From G020354785 sp964521285 (GTDB taxonomy: Bacteria; Bacteroidota; Bacteroidia; Bacteroidales; UBA10428), in the NCBI GenBank assembly GCA_964521285.1, contig CAZFQS010000002.1:124001-188000 (forward strand): a stretch of DNA of 64,000 nt, written 5' to 3'. The notes beneath the pieces were generated by a model, which searched no databases, was not told where the DNA came from, and saw only the letters and a list, made by a program, of their open reading frames with translations. A program made the position numbers and the translations under genes. Below, one piece after another: positions 54,967-64,000 of the stretch; position 1 is the first letter of the stretch; each line of letters begins with the position of its first letter.

Positions 54967-57900
54967 ATGGAAAATAAGGGGGATTTAAAAAAAATACTTG
55001 AAAAGAGAGTGCTGGTAATTTTCGGACCATTTGGCACCATGCTTCAAAAATATAACTTGTCTGAAAAAGATTTCAGGGGGGATAGATTTGCAAATCATGG
55101 CGCTGATTTAAAAGGTAATTACGATATTGTAAGTCTTACGCAACCTCATCTCATCAGGAAGATTCACGAGGAGTTTTTAAAGGCAGGAACTGATATCACT
55201 GAAACAAATACATTTAATGCCAATAGAATTTCTCAATCTGATTATAATACTGAAGCATTTGTTTATGAAATGAACCTTGAATCTGCAAGAATTGCTAAAG
55301 AAGCTGCTACTGAATTTACGGATTTAAATCCTGAGAAACCAAGATTTGTGGCAGGTGTATTGGGTCCTACGAACAAAACTGCCTCAATTTCCCCTGATGT
55401 TAATGACCCCTCCTACCGTACCGTATATTTTGATGAACTTGTTAAAGTATATTCTGAACAAACCAATGCTTTAATAGAAGGGGGCGTGGACATAATTTTG
55501 CTTGAGACAGTATTTGATACACTTAACGGTAAGGCCGCTTTGTTTGCAGTTCAGGAAATTTTCAACAAAAGAAATACCAGGCTACCCGTAATGGTCTCCG
55601 GTACAATCACTGACGCCAGCGGCAGGACTTTATCCGGACAGACAATGGAAGCATTTCTTACTTCAATATCTCATTTTGATGTTGTTTCCGTAGGTCTTAA
55701 CTGTGCTTTAGGGGCAAAAGAACTATACCCTTATGTTAAAAATCTGTCAAAAATCTCACCCTTCTATGTTAGTGTTCATCCAAATGCTGGTCTGCCAAAC
55801 CAGTTTGGCTCTTACGATGAAACACCTGAGGAAATGGCAGATATTATTAAAGACTACCTTGATGACAGTTTTGCAAATATTATCGGAGGATGCTGCGGTA
55901 CAACACCTGAGCATACAAAGCTGATGACTGACCTTGCTTCAAAGGCAAAGCCCCGGAAACTACCCAAACCTGAAATAAAGACCAGGGTTAGCGGACTTGA
56001 ACCACTATTAATCAGCAATGAAAGTAATTTTATAAATATCGGAGAAAGAACCAATGTTGCCGGCTCAAAGAAATTTGCGGCTTTAATCAGGGAAGAAAAA
56101 TTTGAAGAATCTCTTTCCATTGCCAGGGAACAGGTAGAAGGAGGGGCACAGATAATTGATGTTTGTATGGATGATCCTATGCTGGATGCTGAAAAATGTA
56201 TGGTTAAATTCTTAAATCTTATTGCCACTGAACCTGAAATTGCCAGAGTACCTGTAATGATAGATTCATCAAAATGGTCAGTTTTGGAAGCAGGACTCAA
56301 ATGTGTCCAGGGCAAATCAATTGTGAATTCAATAAGCCTTAAAGAAGGTGAAGAATCATTTATTGAATATGCAAAAAAGATTAATCAGTATGGAGCGGCA
56401 GCAATAGTTATGGCATTTGATGAAAAAGGTCAGGCTGATACATTTGAACGTAAAATAGAAATATGCAACAGGGCCTATAAAATCCTTACACAAAAAGTTA
56501 ACTTCTCACCTGAAAATATAATCTTCGATCCAAATGTCCTTGCTATTGCTACTGGTATTGAAGAACATAATAATTATGCAGTTGACTTTATTAAGACGAC
56601 AAAATGGATTAAGGAGAATCTCCCCTATGCCAAAGTTAGCGGGGGTGTCAGCAATCTGTCCTTTTCTTTCAGGGGTAATAATGTTGTAAGGGAAGCAATG
56701 CATTCGTCCTTTCTTTACCATGCAATAAAAGCAGGTATGGATATGGGAATTGTTAATCCTTCGATGCTTGAAGTGTATGATAGCATACCGGAAGACCTGC
56801 TGGAGCTTGTTGAAGATGCTATACTTAATCGTCGAAACGATGCTACGGAACGACTTATCTTATATGCAGAGACAATAAAAGAGTCCGGTAAAAAAGAACG
56901 AAAGAAGGACGAATGGAGATCCAAACCTGTAGATGAAAGATTAAGCTATGCTTTAGTAAAAGGAATTACCGATCACATCGAAAATGATGTTCTGAAGGCC
57001 AGAAAAAACCATGCTAAAGCAATAAATATTATTGAAGGTCCTCTTATGAAGGGAATGGGAATTGTTGGTGATTTATTTGGTGAAGGAAAAATGTTTTTGC
57101 CTCAGGTTGTTAAGAGTGCAAGAGTAATGAAAAAAGCTGTGGCCATTCTCCTGCCCTATATTGAACAGGAGAACAAAGATGAAGATAGCCCGTCAAAAGG
57201 ACCTGCAGGAAAAATTCTTCTGGCTACTGTTAAGGGCGATGTTCACGATATTGGCAAAAACATTGTTGGAATTGTCTTGTCCTGTAACAATTATGAGATT
57301 ATTGATCTGGGAGTTATGGTACCTACTGAAAAGATTCTCCAGGTAGCTAAAGACCATAACGTGGATATAATAGGATTAAGCGGACTAATAACACCATCTC
57401 TTGAAATAATGATCGATATTGCTAATGAATTGGAAAAACAGGGTTTTGACAAACCTCTCTTAATTGGCGGAGCAACGACATCTAAAATACATACTGCAAT
57501 AAAAATTGAGCCAGACTATAAAGCACCTGTAATCCATGTTAAAGATGCATCTAAAAGTGTCGGTGTTGTAAACAGTTTGTTGTCAGATCAGTTGCGAAAC
57601 GATTTTATTAAACTAACAAGGAATGAATACCGGGAGTTAAGGAACAATTATTCCGGCGTTAAGGACAAAGCAAAATATATATCTCTTGAAGAAGCCAGAA
57701 AAAATAAATTAAAGATTGACTGGAAGGAAACGAAAATATATAAACCCAATTTTCTTGGTATCAAGACTTTTAACAACTTCCCAATTGAAGAAATACGTCA
57801 TTATATAAACTGGGTATTTTTCTTTGTTGTCTGGGAATTAAGAGGTAAATTCCCGGATATCCTGAATGATCCTGTCAAAGGAGAAGAAGCAATGAAACTT

Positions 57901-58653
57901 TATAGAGAGGCTAATAATTTGCTTGACCTGATAATTAAAGAAAAATTACTTCAAGCTTCCGGGGTTTTGGGGTTCTTCCCGGCAAATTCCGTAGATGACG
58001 ATATTGAAGTCTATACAGACGATAACAGGGATAAAGTATTAACCAGGTTTGTTAACTTAAGAAACCAGAATCTTAAAGAAAATAATATACCAAATTTATG
58101 TCTCTCGGATTTTGTGGCACCAAAGGATAGCGGGGAAAAAGACTATATTGGCGCATTTGCATTTACTGCAGGTTCAGGTATTGAAAATGCCCTAAAAAAG
58201 TTTGAAGATGAGCTGGACGATTACAGCAGCATTATGCTTAAGGCACTGGCAGACAGACTGGCAGAAGCTTTTACGGAACTGATCCATAAAAAAGTAAGGA
58301 AAGATCTCTGGGGCTATAAACCTGATGAGGATCTCTCTGTTAATAACCTGTTCCTGGAAAAATACCAGGGAATAAGGCCGGCACACGGCTATCCAGCATG
58401 CCCGGACCACTCGGAGAAAGATACCCTTTTTAAATTGATGGATGTAACTAAAAATGCTGGTATTAGCTTAACTGAAAATTATTCAATGTATCCTGGGGCT
58501 TCGGTAAGTGGATTGCTATTTTCTCATCCGCAGTCAAAATATTTTTATGTAGGTAAAATATCCAAAGATCAGGCATTAGATTATGCAAAAAGGAAAAATG
58601 TGAGTATTGAGACAGTTGAAAAGTGGCTTGCCTCAAACTTAAATTATAAATAA
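54967..58653 (+). CDS. metH: Cobalamin-dependent methionine synthase
   Basis: 1228 residues, as in E. coli. It makes methionine from homocysteine and 5-methyl-THF with cobalamin. Homocysteine domain 1-330 has the zinc cysteine in GLNCALG (about 244-250) and CC in GGCCGTT (about 306-312). The pterin-binding domain follows (about 350-640; NIGERTNVAGS). The B12 domain has DVHDIGKN (about 758-765) with His760. The reactivation domain has RPAHGYPACPDHSEKD (about 1137). Odd: the DGAMGT-type motif near the start reads IFGPFGT. It lies 84 bases upstream of metF. Confidence 0.93.
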   Translation: MENKGDLKKILEKRVLVIFGPFGTMLQKYNLSEKDFRGDRFANHGADLKGNYDIVSLTQPHLIRKIHEEFLKAGTDITETNTFNANRISQSDYNTEAFVYEMNLESARIAKEAATEFTDLNPEKPRFVAGVLGPTNKTASISPDVNDPSYRTVYFDELVKVYSEQTNALIEGGVDIILLETVFDTLNGKAALFAVQEIFNKRNTRLPVMVSGTITDASGRTLSGQTMEAFLTSISHFDVVSVGLNCALGAKELYPYVKNLSKISPFYVSVHPNAGLPNQFGSYDETPEEMADIIKDYLDDSFANIIGGCCGTTPEHTKLMTDLASKAKPRKLPKPEIKTRVSGLEPLLISNESNFINIGERTNVAGSKKFAALIREEKFEESLSIAREQVEGGAQIIDVCMDDPMLDAEKCMVKFLNLIATEPEIARVPVMIDSSKWSVLEAGLKCVQGKSIVNSISLKEGEESFIEYAKKINQYGAAAIVMAFDEKGQADTFERKIEICNRAYKILTQKVNFSPENIIFDPNVLAIATGIEEHNNYAVDFIKTTKWIKENLPYAKVSGGVSNLSFSFRGNNVVREAMHSSFLYHAIKAGMDMGIVNPSMLEVYDSIPEDLLELVEDAILNRRNDATERLILYAETIKESGKKERKKDEWRSKPVDERLSYALVKGITDHIENDVLKARKNHAKAINIIEGPLMKGMGIVGDLFGEGKMFLPQVVKSARVMKKAVAILLPYIEQENKDEDSPSKGPAGKILLATVKGDVHDIGKNIVGIVLSCNNYEIIDLGVMVPTEKILQVAKDHNVDIIGLSGLITPSLEIMIDIANELEKQGFDKPLLIGGATTSKIHTAIKIEPDYKAPVIHVKDASKSVGVVNSLLSDQLRNDFIKLTRNEYRELRNNYSGVKDKAKYISLEEARKNKLKIDWKETKIYKPNFLGIKTFNNFPIEEIRHYINWVFFFVVWELRGKFPDILNDPVKGEEAMKLYREANNLLDLIIKEKLLQASGVLGFFPANSVDDDIEVYTDDNRDKVLTRFVNLRNQNLKENNIPNLCLSDFVAPKDSGEKDYIGAFAFTAGSGIENALKKFEDELDDYSSIMLKALADRLAEAFTELIHKKVRKDLWGYKPDEDLSVNNLFLEKYQGIRPAHGYPACPDHSEKDTLFKLMDVTKNAGISLTENYSMYPGASVSGLLFSHPQSKYFYVGKISKDQALDYAKRKNVSIETVEKWLASNLNYK

Positions 58654-58737
58654 TTATTGAAAAGAAGTTATCATATTGAACCAACTCTGAAAATATAAAA
58701 GTGTGGAGATAAGATTTTAATTAAAAATTTCTGAAAA

Positions 58738-59622
58738 ATGAAAATTACTGAAATTATTAAGCAGCAAAAGAGAACATTTTCGTTTGAGTTTTTTCCTCCC
58801 AGAGATGAAATATCTGCACTTGATTTCGGAATAAATATAGGAAAGCTGATGAATCTTGAACCTTCATTTGTAACAGTAACATATGGGGCGGGAGGCTCAA
58901 CACAGGAAAGGACTTTTGCCATTGTTGATTATCTTCAGAATAAAATAGGTCTTACCTGCATGGCTCATTATACTTGTGTTAATGCATCACAGGAAAAAAT
59001 AAGGAAAGATATTGATTACCTGAGTAAAATTGGTATCGAAAACCTTATGCTGCTTAGAGGTGATCCGCCTCAGGGAATGAATAAGTTTTTGGATAATCCT
59101 GATGGATTTAATCATGCAAGTGATCTGATTTCTTTCGTAAAAAAACTTGGCGATTTTTGTGTCGGGGGCGCAGCCTATCCTGAAAAACATGTTGAAGCTA
59201 AAAACATTGAAGAGGATTTGCATTATCTTAAAATAAAATTAAATGCAGGAACAGATTTTCTTGTAACCCAGCTATTTTTTATTAACGATTTATATTTTGA
59301 CTTTATTGACCTTGCAAAAAAACATGGAATAAACTGCCGGATAATACCGGGCATTATACCTATTACAAACTTTAACCAGATTAAAAAGTTTGTCCGCTTA
59401 ACAGGTGCAACCATACCTGAAGAAATAATAAATCAGATAGAGCCATATCAGGATAATCCTGAAAAGATATATCAAATCGGACTGGATTTTGCCATAAGGC
59501 AATGCCGTGATTTACTTAACAGAGGAGCTCCCGGTCTGCATTTTTATACCTTAAATAAATCACGTGCTGCAATAGAAATATTTGAATCAATAACTTATGA
59601 AATAAAAAAAACGAGAATCTAA
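58738..59622 (+). CDS. metF: 5,10-methylenetetrahydrofolate reductase
   Basis: 294 residues. It reduces methylene-THF to methyl-THF, the MetH substrate, using FAD. FSFEFFPPRDE (about 14-24), SFVTVTYGAGGST (about 43-55), MAHYTCVNAS, LMLLRGDPP and YPEKHVEA, then DFLVTQLFFIN, match bacterial MetF throughout. The C-terminus GAPGLHFYTLNKS is normal. It is directly downstream of metH and probably co-transcribed. Its last four bases overlap the last bases of convergent pepD. Confidence 0.95.
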   Translation: MKITEIIKQQKRTFSFEFFPPRDEISALDFGINIGKLMNLEPSFVTVTYGAGGSTQERTFAIVDYLQNKIGLTCMAHYTCVNASQEKIRKDIDYLSKIGIENLMLLRGDPPQGMNKFLDNPDGFNHASDLISFVKKLGDFCVGGAAYPEKHVEAKNIEEDLHYLKIKLNAGTDFLVTQLFFINDLYFDFIDLAKKHGINCRIIPGIIPITNFNQIKKFVRLTGATIPEEIINQIEPYQDNPEKIYQIGLDFAIRQCRDLLNRGAPGLHFYTLNKSRAAIEIFESITYEIKKTRI

Positions 59623-61085
59623 TTATGTTTATCAGGTATGTTCTTTAAAATCTCAATTATGTATTCCCAGAATTTTCTGACACTGTCAATTAATACTTTT
59701 TCATCAGGTGAATGAGCGCCTTTGATAGTAGGACCGAGCGATATCATATCCAGGTTAGGGTATATTCCTCCGATAATACCACATTCCAGTCCGGCATGAA
59801 CAGCTTTAATATGTGGTACAGACCCGAACTTATTTTTGTAAACCTGTTTTGCAACTTCAAGTATTTCAGAGTCCAGGTTAGGCTTCCAGCCCGGATATTC
59901 TCCTGAAAATGTGACCTCTGCTTCTGCCAACTCAAATAAACTCTGAATCCTGTTTGCCAGGTCTTCTTTTGCCGAATCCAGGCTACTTCTTAATAAACAT
60001 TCAACTTTTACTTTCCTGAACTCAGTTTTCACAACAGCCAGGTTGCTGGATGTTTCAACAAGATCTTCCACATCACTGCTCATACGGATAACACCGTTAG
60101 GACATGTATATATTGCGCTAATAATTTTCTTACATGTTTCATCATCAATAACTACCTCAGGTAAACTGGTCTTTTCAGCCCTAATATTAAAATCAGGTTC
60201 AACTGAACGGTATTCTTCCTTCAACATACTTTCATAACCTTTTATAAATTTAAGGAATTCACCTTCTTTGTCGCGGGGAACCACAACAGTTGCAAATGCT
60301 TCCCTCGGGATGACATTTCTTAAACTCCCTCCGTTTATACCGCTAAGCCTGACATTACATTTAAAAGTTGCCCTCCAAAGTAATCTTATAAGAATAATAA
60401 TTGCATTACCGCGTCCCAAATGAATATCCAGTCCTGAATGTCCCCCTTTGAAACCTTTAACGCTTACCTGGTAAGGAATATGGTTATCAGGCACTTTCTC
60501 TGACTCATAATTAAATATTATATTAGCATTAATTCCTCCGGCACATCCAATGTATAATTCACCCTCATCTTCAGAGTCAAGATTTAATAATATATCACCC
60601 TTTAAAATCCCTGGTTTTAATCCCGAAGCCCCTGTTAAGCCAGTCTCTTCATCAATAGTAAATAAAGCTTCAACAGGCCCGTGTTCAATATCTCTGGATT
60701 CCAGAACAGACATGATTACTGCAACTCCTATACCATTATCAGCTCCAAGGGTTGTTCCGTCTGCCGTCACCCAATCTCCGTCAACATATGCTTCAATAGG
60801 ATCCTTTTTAAAATCATGCTCTTTATCTACATTTTTTTGCGGGACCATATCAAGGTGAGATTGAAAAATAACGGTTTTCTTTCTTTCCATACCACTTGTT
60901 GCCGGTTTCCTGATAATTGTGTTTCCAATATCATCTTTTATGGTTTCAAACCCCAGTTTTTTACCAAAATCATTAATAAAACTTACAGCTTTTTGCTCAC
61001 TTTTGGAAGGTCTTGGGATTTTGGTCAAATCATTAAAGTTCTTCCAGATTACAGTTGGTTTAAGACCAGTAATTTGTGGTTTCAT
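59619..61085 (-). CDS. pepD: Aminoacyl-histidine dipeptidase (cytosol non-specific dipeptidase)
   Basis: 488 residues, M20 metallopeptidase. Metal ligands: QSHLDMVP (His77, with Asp79), TLGADNGIG (Asp116), TIDEETGLTGA (Glu146/147) and the LNLDSEDEG loop, with the C-terminal GLECG and GPTIKGAHSPDE regions for the second site. It cleaves dipeptides with a C-terminal His and other short peptides. The lid domain is present (about 210-380). It is convergent with metF and divergent from the thioredoxin-like gene. Confidence 0.94.
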   Translation of the reverse strand: MKPQITGLKPTVIWKNFNDLTKIPRPSKSEQKAVSFINDFGKKLGFETIKDDIGNTIIRKPATSGMERKKTVIFQSHLDMVPQKNVDKEHDFKKDPIEAYVDGDWVTADGTTLGADNGIGVAVIMSVLESRDIEHGPVEALFTIDEETGLTGASGLKPGILKGDILLNLDSEDEGELYIGCAGGINANIIFNYESEKVPDNHIPYQVSVKGFKGGHSGLDIHLGRGNAIIILIRLLWRATFKCNVRLSGINGGSLRNVIPREAFATVVVPRDKEGEFLKFIKGYESMLKEEYRSVEPDFNIRAEKTSLPEVVIDDETCKKIISAIYTCPNGVIRMSSDVEDLVETSSNLAVVKTEFRKVKVECLLRSSLDSAKEDLANRIQSLFELAEAEVTFSGEYPGWKPNLDSEILEVAKQVYKNKFGSVPHIKAVHAGLECGIIGGIYPNLDMISLGPTIKGAHSPDEKVLIDSVRKFWEYIIEILKNIPDKHN

Positions 61086-61276
61086 AAAATTACACTTTGA
61101 ATATTAATGGTTCAAAAATAAAATAAATTATTAATATCCTTGAGAATTTAAAATGAAATTTTGATATTCCTGGATATTACATTTGAAACAAAAATTACTA
61201 AATTGCGTTGTCTGTGTGATATCAGGTATTACTTTATAAATCTAAATAACCAAATACTTAATTGAAAGTAATTTAA

Positions 61277-61798
61277 ATGAAACGTTTACTGTTAGTATCA
61301 ATTTCTTTTTTTACTGTTATCGCTGGTTTTTCACAAACAACAAGGTGGTATACTTTTGCAGAGGCTTTAGAGCTTAATAAAAAAGAGCCCCGCAAAATTG
61401 TTGTTGATGTTTATACGGACTGGTGCGGATGGTGCAAGGTAATGGAAAACAACACTTATAATAATAAAATTATTGCAGAATATCTTAACAAAAAATTTTA
61501 TATTGTAAAGTTAGATGCAGAACAAAAAGAGGATGTTAAAATAGGCGATAAAACATATAAATTTGTTCCGCAGGGAAGAAGAGGATATCATGAACTGGCT
61601 GCAATCCTGTTAAGGGGAAACATGGTTTACCCGTCTGTTGTTTTTCTGGATGAGAGAGTAAGAATTATACAATCATTTCAGGGCTATATCAGGGCAAAAC
61701 CATTTGATGAAATAATAAAATTCATTGGAGAAAATCATTACATTACACAAAGCTGGGATAAATTTATAGCCAGCTATAAATCGCAGATTACCGAATGA
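61277..61798 (+). CDS. Exported thioredoxin-like protein
   Basis: 173 residues. Signal peptide (about 1-20, VIAGFSQ). A thioredoxin-like fold with VDVYTDWCGWCKVMENNTY (Cys50, Cys53) is followed by FYIVKLDAEQKEDV and, near the end, YPSVVFLDERVRIIQSFQGY with the cis-Pro in YPS. It would handle disulfides in the periplasm. In this phylum such proteins are often DUF255/thioredoxin_7-like. No partner is clear; the next gene is convergent, with a four-base gap between stops. Confidence 0.88.
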   Translation: MKRLLLVSISFFTVIAGFSQTTRWYTFAEALELNKKEPRKIVVDVYTDWCGWCKVMENNTYNNKIIAEYLNKKFYIVKLDAEQKEDVKIGDKTYKFVPQGRRGYHELAAILLRGNMVYPSVVFLDERVRIIQSFQGYIRAKPFDEIIKFIGENHYITQSWDKFIASYKSQITE

Positions 61799-61802
61799 AT
61801 GA

Positions 61803-62894
61803 TTAATATTTTTTAAATGAATAAGGCACAATACTGCCATATTGAAAAACCGGTAACTTGGTTACATTAAGAATCCTATCACCTATTAATACTCTGATAT
61901 CAGCCAAATCAGGTAATCTTGCCAGCACATAGCTACCTGTTACTACTTCTGTGTCAGGAATATCTATCTTTTCAAAGTAAATTGTTTTATCCATGTCTTT
62001 GATTTCAATTATAACAAGTTTGCCCCTGGCCTCTTTAGAATCAATAAATCCTTCTGTGCCGGAAAAACGACATAAAATTTCTTTTGATATCTTCCTGGTA
62101 TTATCAGGTATGTATTGAAACGTTTTTTTATAGTAATCAATATATCTTTTCCCGGTAAAAAGAGATAAATACTCATTTTCAAGTTTGTCTAACTCTTTAA
62201 CTGCAACTGCTAAAGCCTCCCCTTCCGGCATATAATCATACTGACCTGATAATAATTTAAACTTTCTCTTGCGTATTTTAATTATATAATTGGCAGCCTC
62301 TTCTGCCTTTTCTTCCGGAGACTTTCTTACCAGCTGTTGTTTAATAACCGGCATTTTAACGTATATTGAATCTTTAAATACACTTTTATATGTTGTATCA
62401 CTATTTATTTGAAGATTGGGTTTCACCGATAAATCTGTGTAATGAATTTTGTTATTATATGAAGTATCAGGTTCTGGAAAACTATGCTTTTTAAAAAGCT
62501 GGTTTGGATATAATATCAGGCTGTCCTCAGCCAATCCGGAAAGCATACGACTAAAATTATTGATCCTTTTATTACTTACAGAAAAAAAATACTCAGGATC
62601 AGCTTCCTGGTAAATATCAATTTTAATATCTGAAATATCCCATTCTGTTATTTCTCTTTCAGGTACATCTTGAATACCTAAATATTTATCGGCATATTTA
62701 TAAAAGGGGCCGGGGATAATAGTAGTTCTTCTAGCTTCAGCTGTTATATTAAGAATGGTCTTTGGCAAGGCATAAATAGCAGCATTATCCTCCAGACTAT
62801 TCGTACTTTTTATGTTTGTAACATTAATCTTCTTTTGTGCTTCACAGAATGCAAATAAAGAAACTAAAACAACAGTGATATGTATTTTTCTCAT
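61803..62894 (-). CDS. DUF4831-like exported protein
   Basis: 363 residues from the ATG at 62894; an ATG six codons earlier would run into the upstream gene. Signal peptide (VVLVSLFAFCEAQ). The order INVTNIKSTNSLEDNAAIYALPKTILNITAEARRT, then PGPFYKYADKYLGI and EITEWDISDIKI, is the pattern that I recall for the DUF4831 family of Bacteroidota; function unknown. The middle (about 130-230) is Lys-rich. It starts one base after the stop of the NAD(P)H-hydrate repair gene, so it is translated from the same message. Confidence 0.75.
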   Translation of the reverse strand: MRKIHITVVLVSLFAFCEAQKKINVTNIKSTNSLEDNAAIYALPKTILNITAEARRTTIIPGPFYKYADKYLGIQDVPEREITEWDISDIKIDIYQEADPEYFFSVSNKRINNFSRMLSGLAEDSLILYPNQLFKKHSFPEPDTSYNNKIHYTDLSVKPNLQINSDTTYKSVFKDSIYVKMPVIKQQLVRKSPEEKAEEAANYIIKIRKRKFKLLSGQYDYMPEGEALAVAVKELDKLENEYLSLFTGKRYIDYYKKTFQYIPDNTRKISKEILCRFSGTEGFIDSKEARGKLVIIEIKDMDKTIYFEKIDIPDTEVVTGSYVLARLPDLADIRVLIGDRILNVTKLPVFQYGSIVPYSFKKY

Positions 62895-62895
62895 T

Positions 62896-63999
62896 TTACT
62901 TTTTGTTATCATAAAGTTTAAGAAATGCCCCAGAAATACAATTTATAATATCTGAAGCTATAAGTGCATTTTCACCTGTTTCTTCAGCAGCAATATCTCC
63001 TGCCAGTCCGTGTACAAAAACTCCGATTAATGCAGCCTCCTTTGGTGTATAATTTTGAGCCATTAAAGCCAGAATAATTCCGGTTAATACGTCTCCACTA
63101 CCAGCAGTGGCCATCCCCGGATTTCCTGTAGTATTAAAATAACAGGTTCCGTCAGGACATGCAATTGCTGTATAGGCTCCTTTAAGGACCACGTAAATTT
63201 TGTATTTTTTTGCAAATTCAATCTGTGCTTTATTTCTCGAAAAGTTATCCTTATAATGACCGGTAAGCCTTTCAAATTCCCTGGGGTGTGGTGTTAATAT
63301 ACTATTTTGAGGTATGATTGCTATAAATTCTTTATTTGCCGATATTATATTCAAAGCATCAGCATCGATAACCATCGGTTTATCAGCTTTTTTAAGGAGA
63401 TTATTAAGAGCCTTCTGTGAAACTTCGTCACAGCCTAATCCGGGACCAACTGCAATAGCATTGAATTTATTAAGGTCCGGATGTTCAGTAAATACGGTGT
63501 CCGATTTATCGATACTAATAACTGCCTCGGGTATGGCAGTTTGTATAATCTCATATCCTAACCTGGGAATATGTGATGTCACTAATCCGATACCTGTTCT
63601 AAGTGCTGCTTTTGCTCCCAGTATGGCAGCACCCATCATACCATAACTGCCGGCAATTAGAAGTCCGTGACCAAAAGTACCCTTATGAGCAAACTTATTT
63701 CTTTCTTTAAGACTCTTTTTGATCTCGCTTATTGTAAGGTAGTTATAAGGTGTTTCAATGCTGTCGATAAACCCGGCATGAAGACCTATGGGAAGAACAT
63801 GCCATTCACCTACATAGTGTTCATTTTCAGGGAAGAAAAAAGATATTTTCGGAAATTGAAAAGTAAGGGTACAGTCTGCATTTATTATATTAGCTTTATC
63901 ATTCTTACTATTGTCTTCACCAAATAATCCACCCGGGATATCTATTGAGATTATTTTTGATCCTGACTTGTTAAGGTAATTTACCAATGCTGCGGATAA
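62896..63999 (-). CDS. nnr: Partial NAD(P)H-hydrate epimerase/dehydratase
   Basis: The gene runs off the right edge; the reading frame is open to 63999 (codons LSAA before LVNYLN). What is seen is the end of the epimerase domain (SIDIPGGLFGED) and the complete ADP/ATP-dependent NAD(P)H-hydrate dehydratase domain: HKGTFGHGLLIAGSYGMMGAA, NAIAVGPGLG, VIDADALN, ILTPHPREFERL and TGNPGMATAGSGDVLTGI with the catalytic Asp. It repairs hydrated NADH and NADPH. A TTG at 63987 would be an internal codon, not the start. Confidence 0.92.
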   Translation of the reverse strand, partial: LSAALVNYLNKSGSKIISIDIPGGLFGEDNSKNDKANIINADCTLTFQFPKISFFFPENEHYVGEWHVLPIGLHAGFIDSIETPYNYLTISEIKKSLKERNKFAHKGTFGHGLLIAGSYGMMGAAILGAKAALRTGIGLVTSHIPRLGYEIIQTAIPEAVISIDKSDTVFTEHPDLNKFNAIAVGPGLGCDEVSQKALNNLLKKADKPMVIDADALNIISANKEFIAIIPQNSILTPHPREFERLTGHYKDNFSRNKAQIEFAKKYKIYVVLKGAYTAIACPDGTCYFNTTGNPGMATAGSGDVLTGIILALMAQNYTPKEAALIGVFVHGLAGDIAAEETGENALIASDIINCISGAFLKLYDNKK

Positions 64000-64000
64000 A

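Noticed and set aside
63985..63987. TTG at 63987 as the start of the NAD(P)H-hydrate repair gene
   Set aside because: The frame stays open to the window edge and the epimerase domain is missing its beginning, so the true start lies outside.

Overview
The window is a piece of an AT-rich chromosome from a member of the Bacteroidota, probably near Bacteroidales/Marinilabiliales. The evidence is type IX secretion C-terminal domains of type A (4500-6125, 53871-54794) and type B (39909-41417), FISUMP-domain lipoproteins, a DUF4831-type protein, two PPi-type phosphofructokinases and many TAnnTTTG promoter boxes. No rRNA, tRNA, CRISPR array, intact insertion sequence or prophage was seen. Genes at both edges are cut.

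Layout. 1-4421: an envelope TPR protein with a partial barrel-like protein downstream, then divergent ftsE. 4500-10004: a regulatory island. A membrane-anchored regulator (AraC-type HTH, one TM segment, TolB-like domain, TPRs) sits beside two exported-protein genes whose promoters are copies of each other with identical geometry, and a SnoaL-like lipoprotein gene. 10069-11867: an orphan STAND-like ATPase with an array of operator-like dyads phased at 37 bp, and a small conserved hypothetical. 12242-23029: a surface glycan cluster on two facing strands: two GT4 glycosyltransferases, a Wzx-like flippase, a methyltransferase, an asparagine-synthetase-like protein, a GNAT, a polysaccharide deacetylase, and a deacetylase/acyltransferase fusion whose joint is a REP-like palindrome. 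23213-30947: an exported caspase-like protease followed by three tandem lipoproteins built from shared Ig/FN3-like modules, ending in FISUMP or LamG-like domains.

30968-64000 is mostly core: mutS2 and glyA; three small membrane proteins; two tandem CLC proteins with CBS domains; a type IX cargo; bifunctional rel, a Fur-family regulator and purA; an MFS transporter; two PPi-type phosphofructokinases; SPOR and other lipoproteins; a single-domain response regulator; an acyl-CoA synthetase; metH and metF; pepD; an exported thioredoxin-like protein; a DUF4831-like protein and the partial nnr NAD(P)H-hydrate repair enzyme. glyA, metF and metH together form a one-carbon/methionine route.

The best candidates for undescribed biology are the duplicated promoter beside the transmembrane AraC/TolB/TPR regulator, the REP-like repeat that appears to have fused two genes in frame, the caspase/FISUMP/LamG surface locus, and the 37-bp-phased dyads at the ATPase start. 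All functional links are inferred from sequence and gene order.
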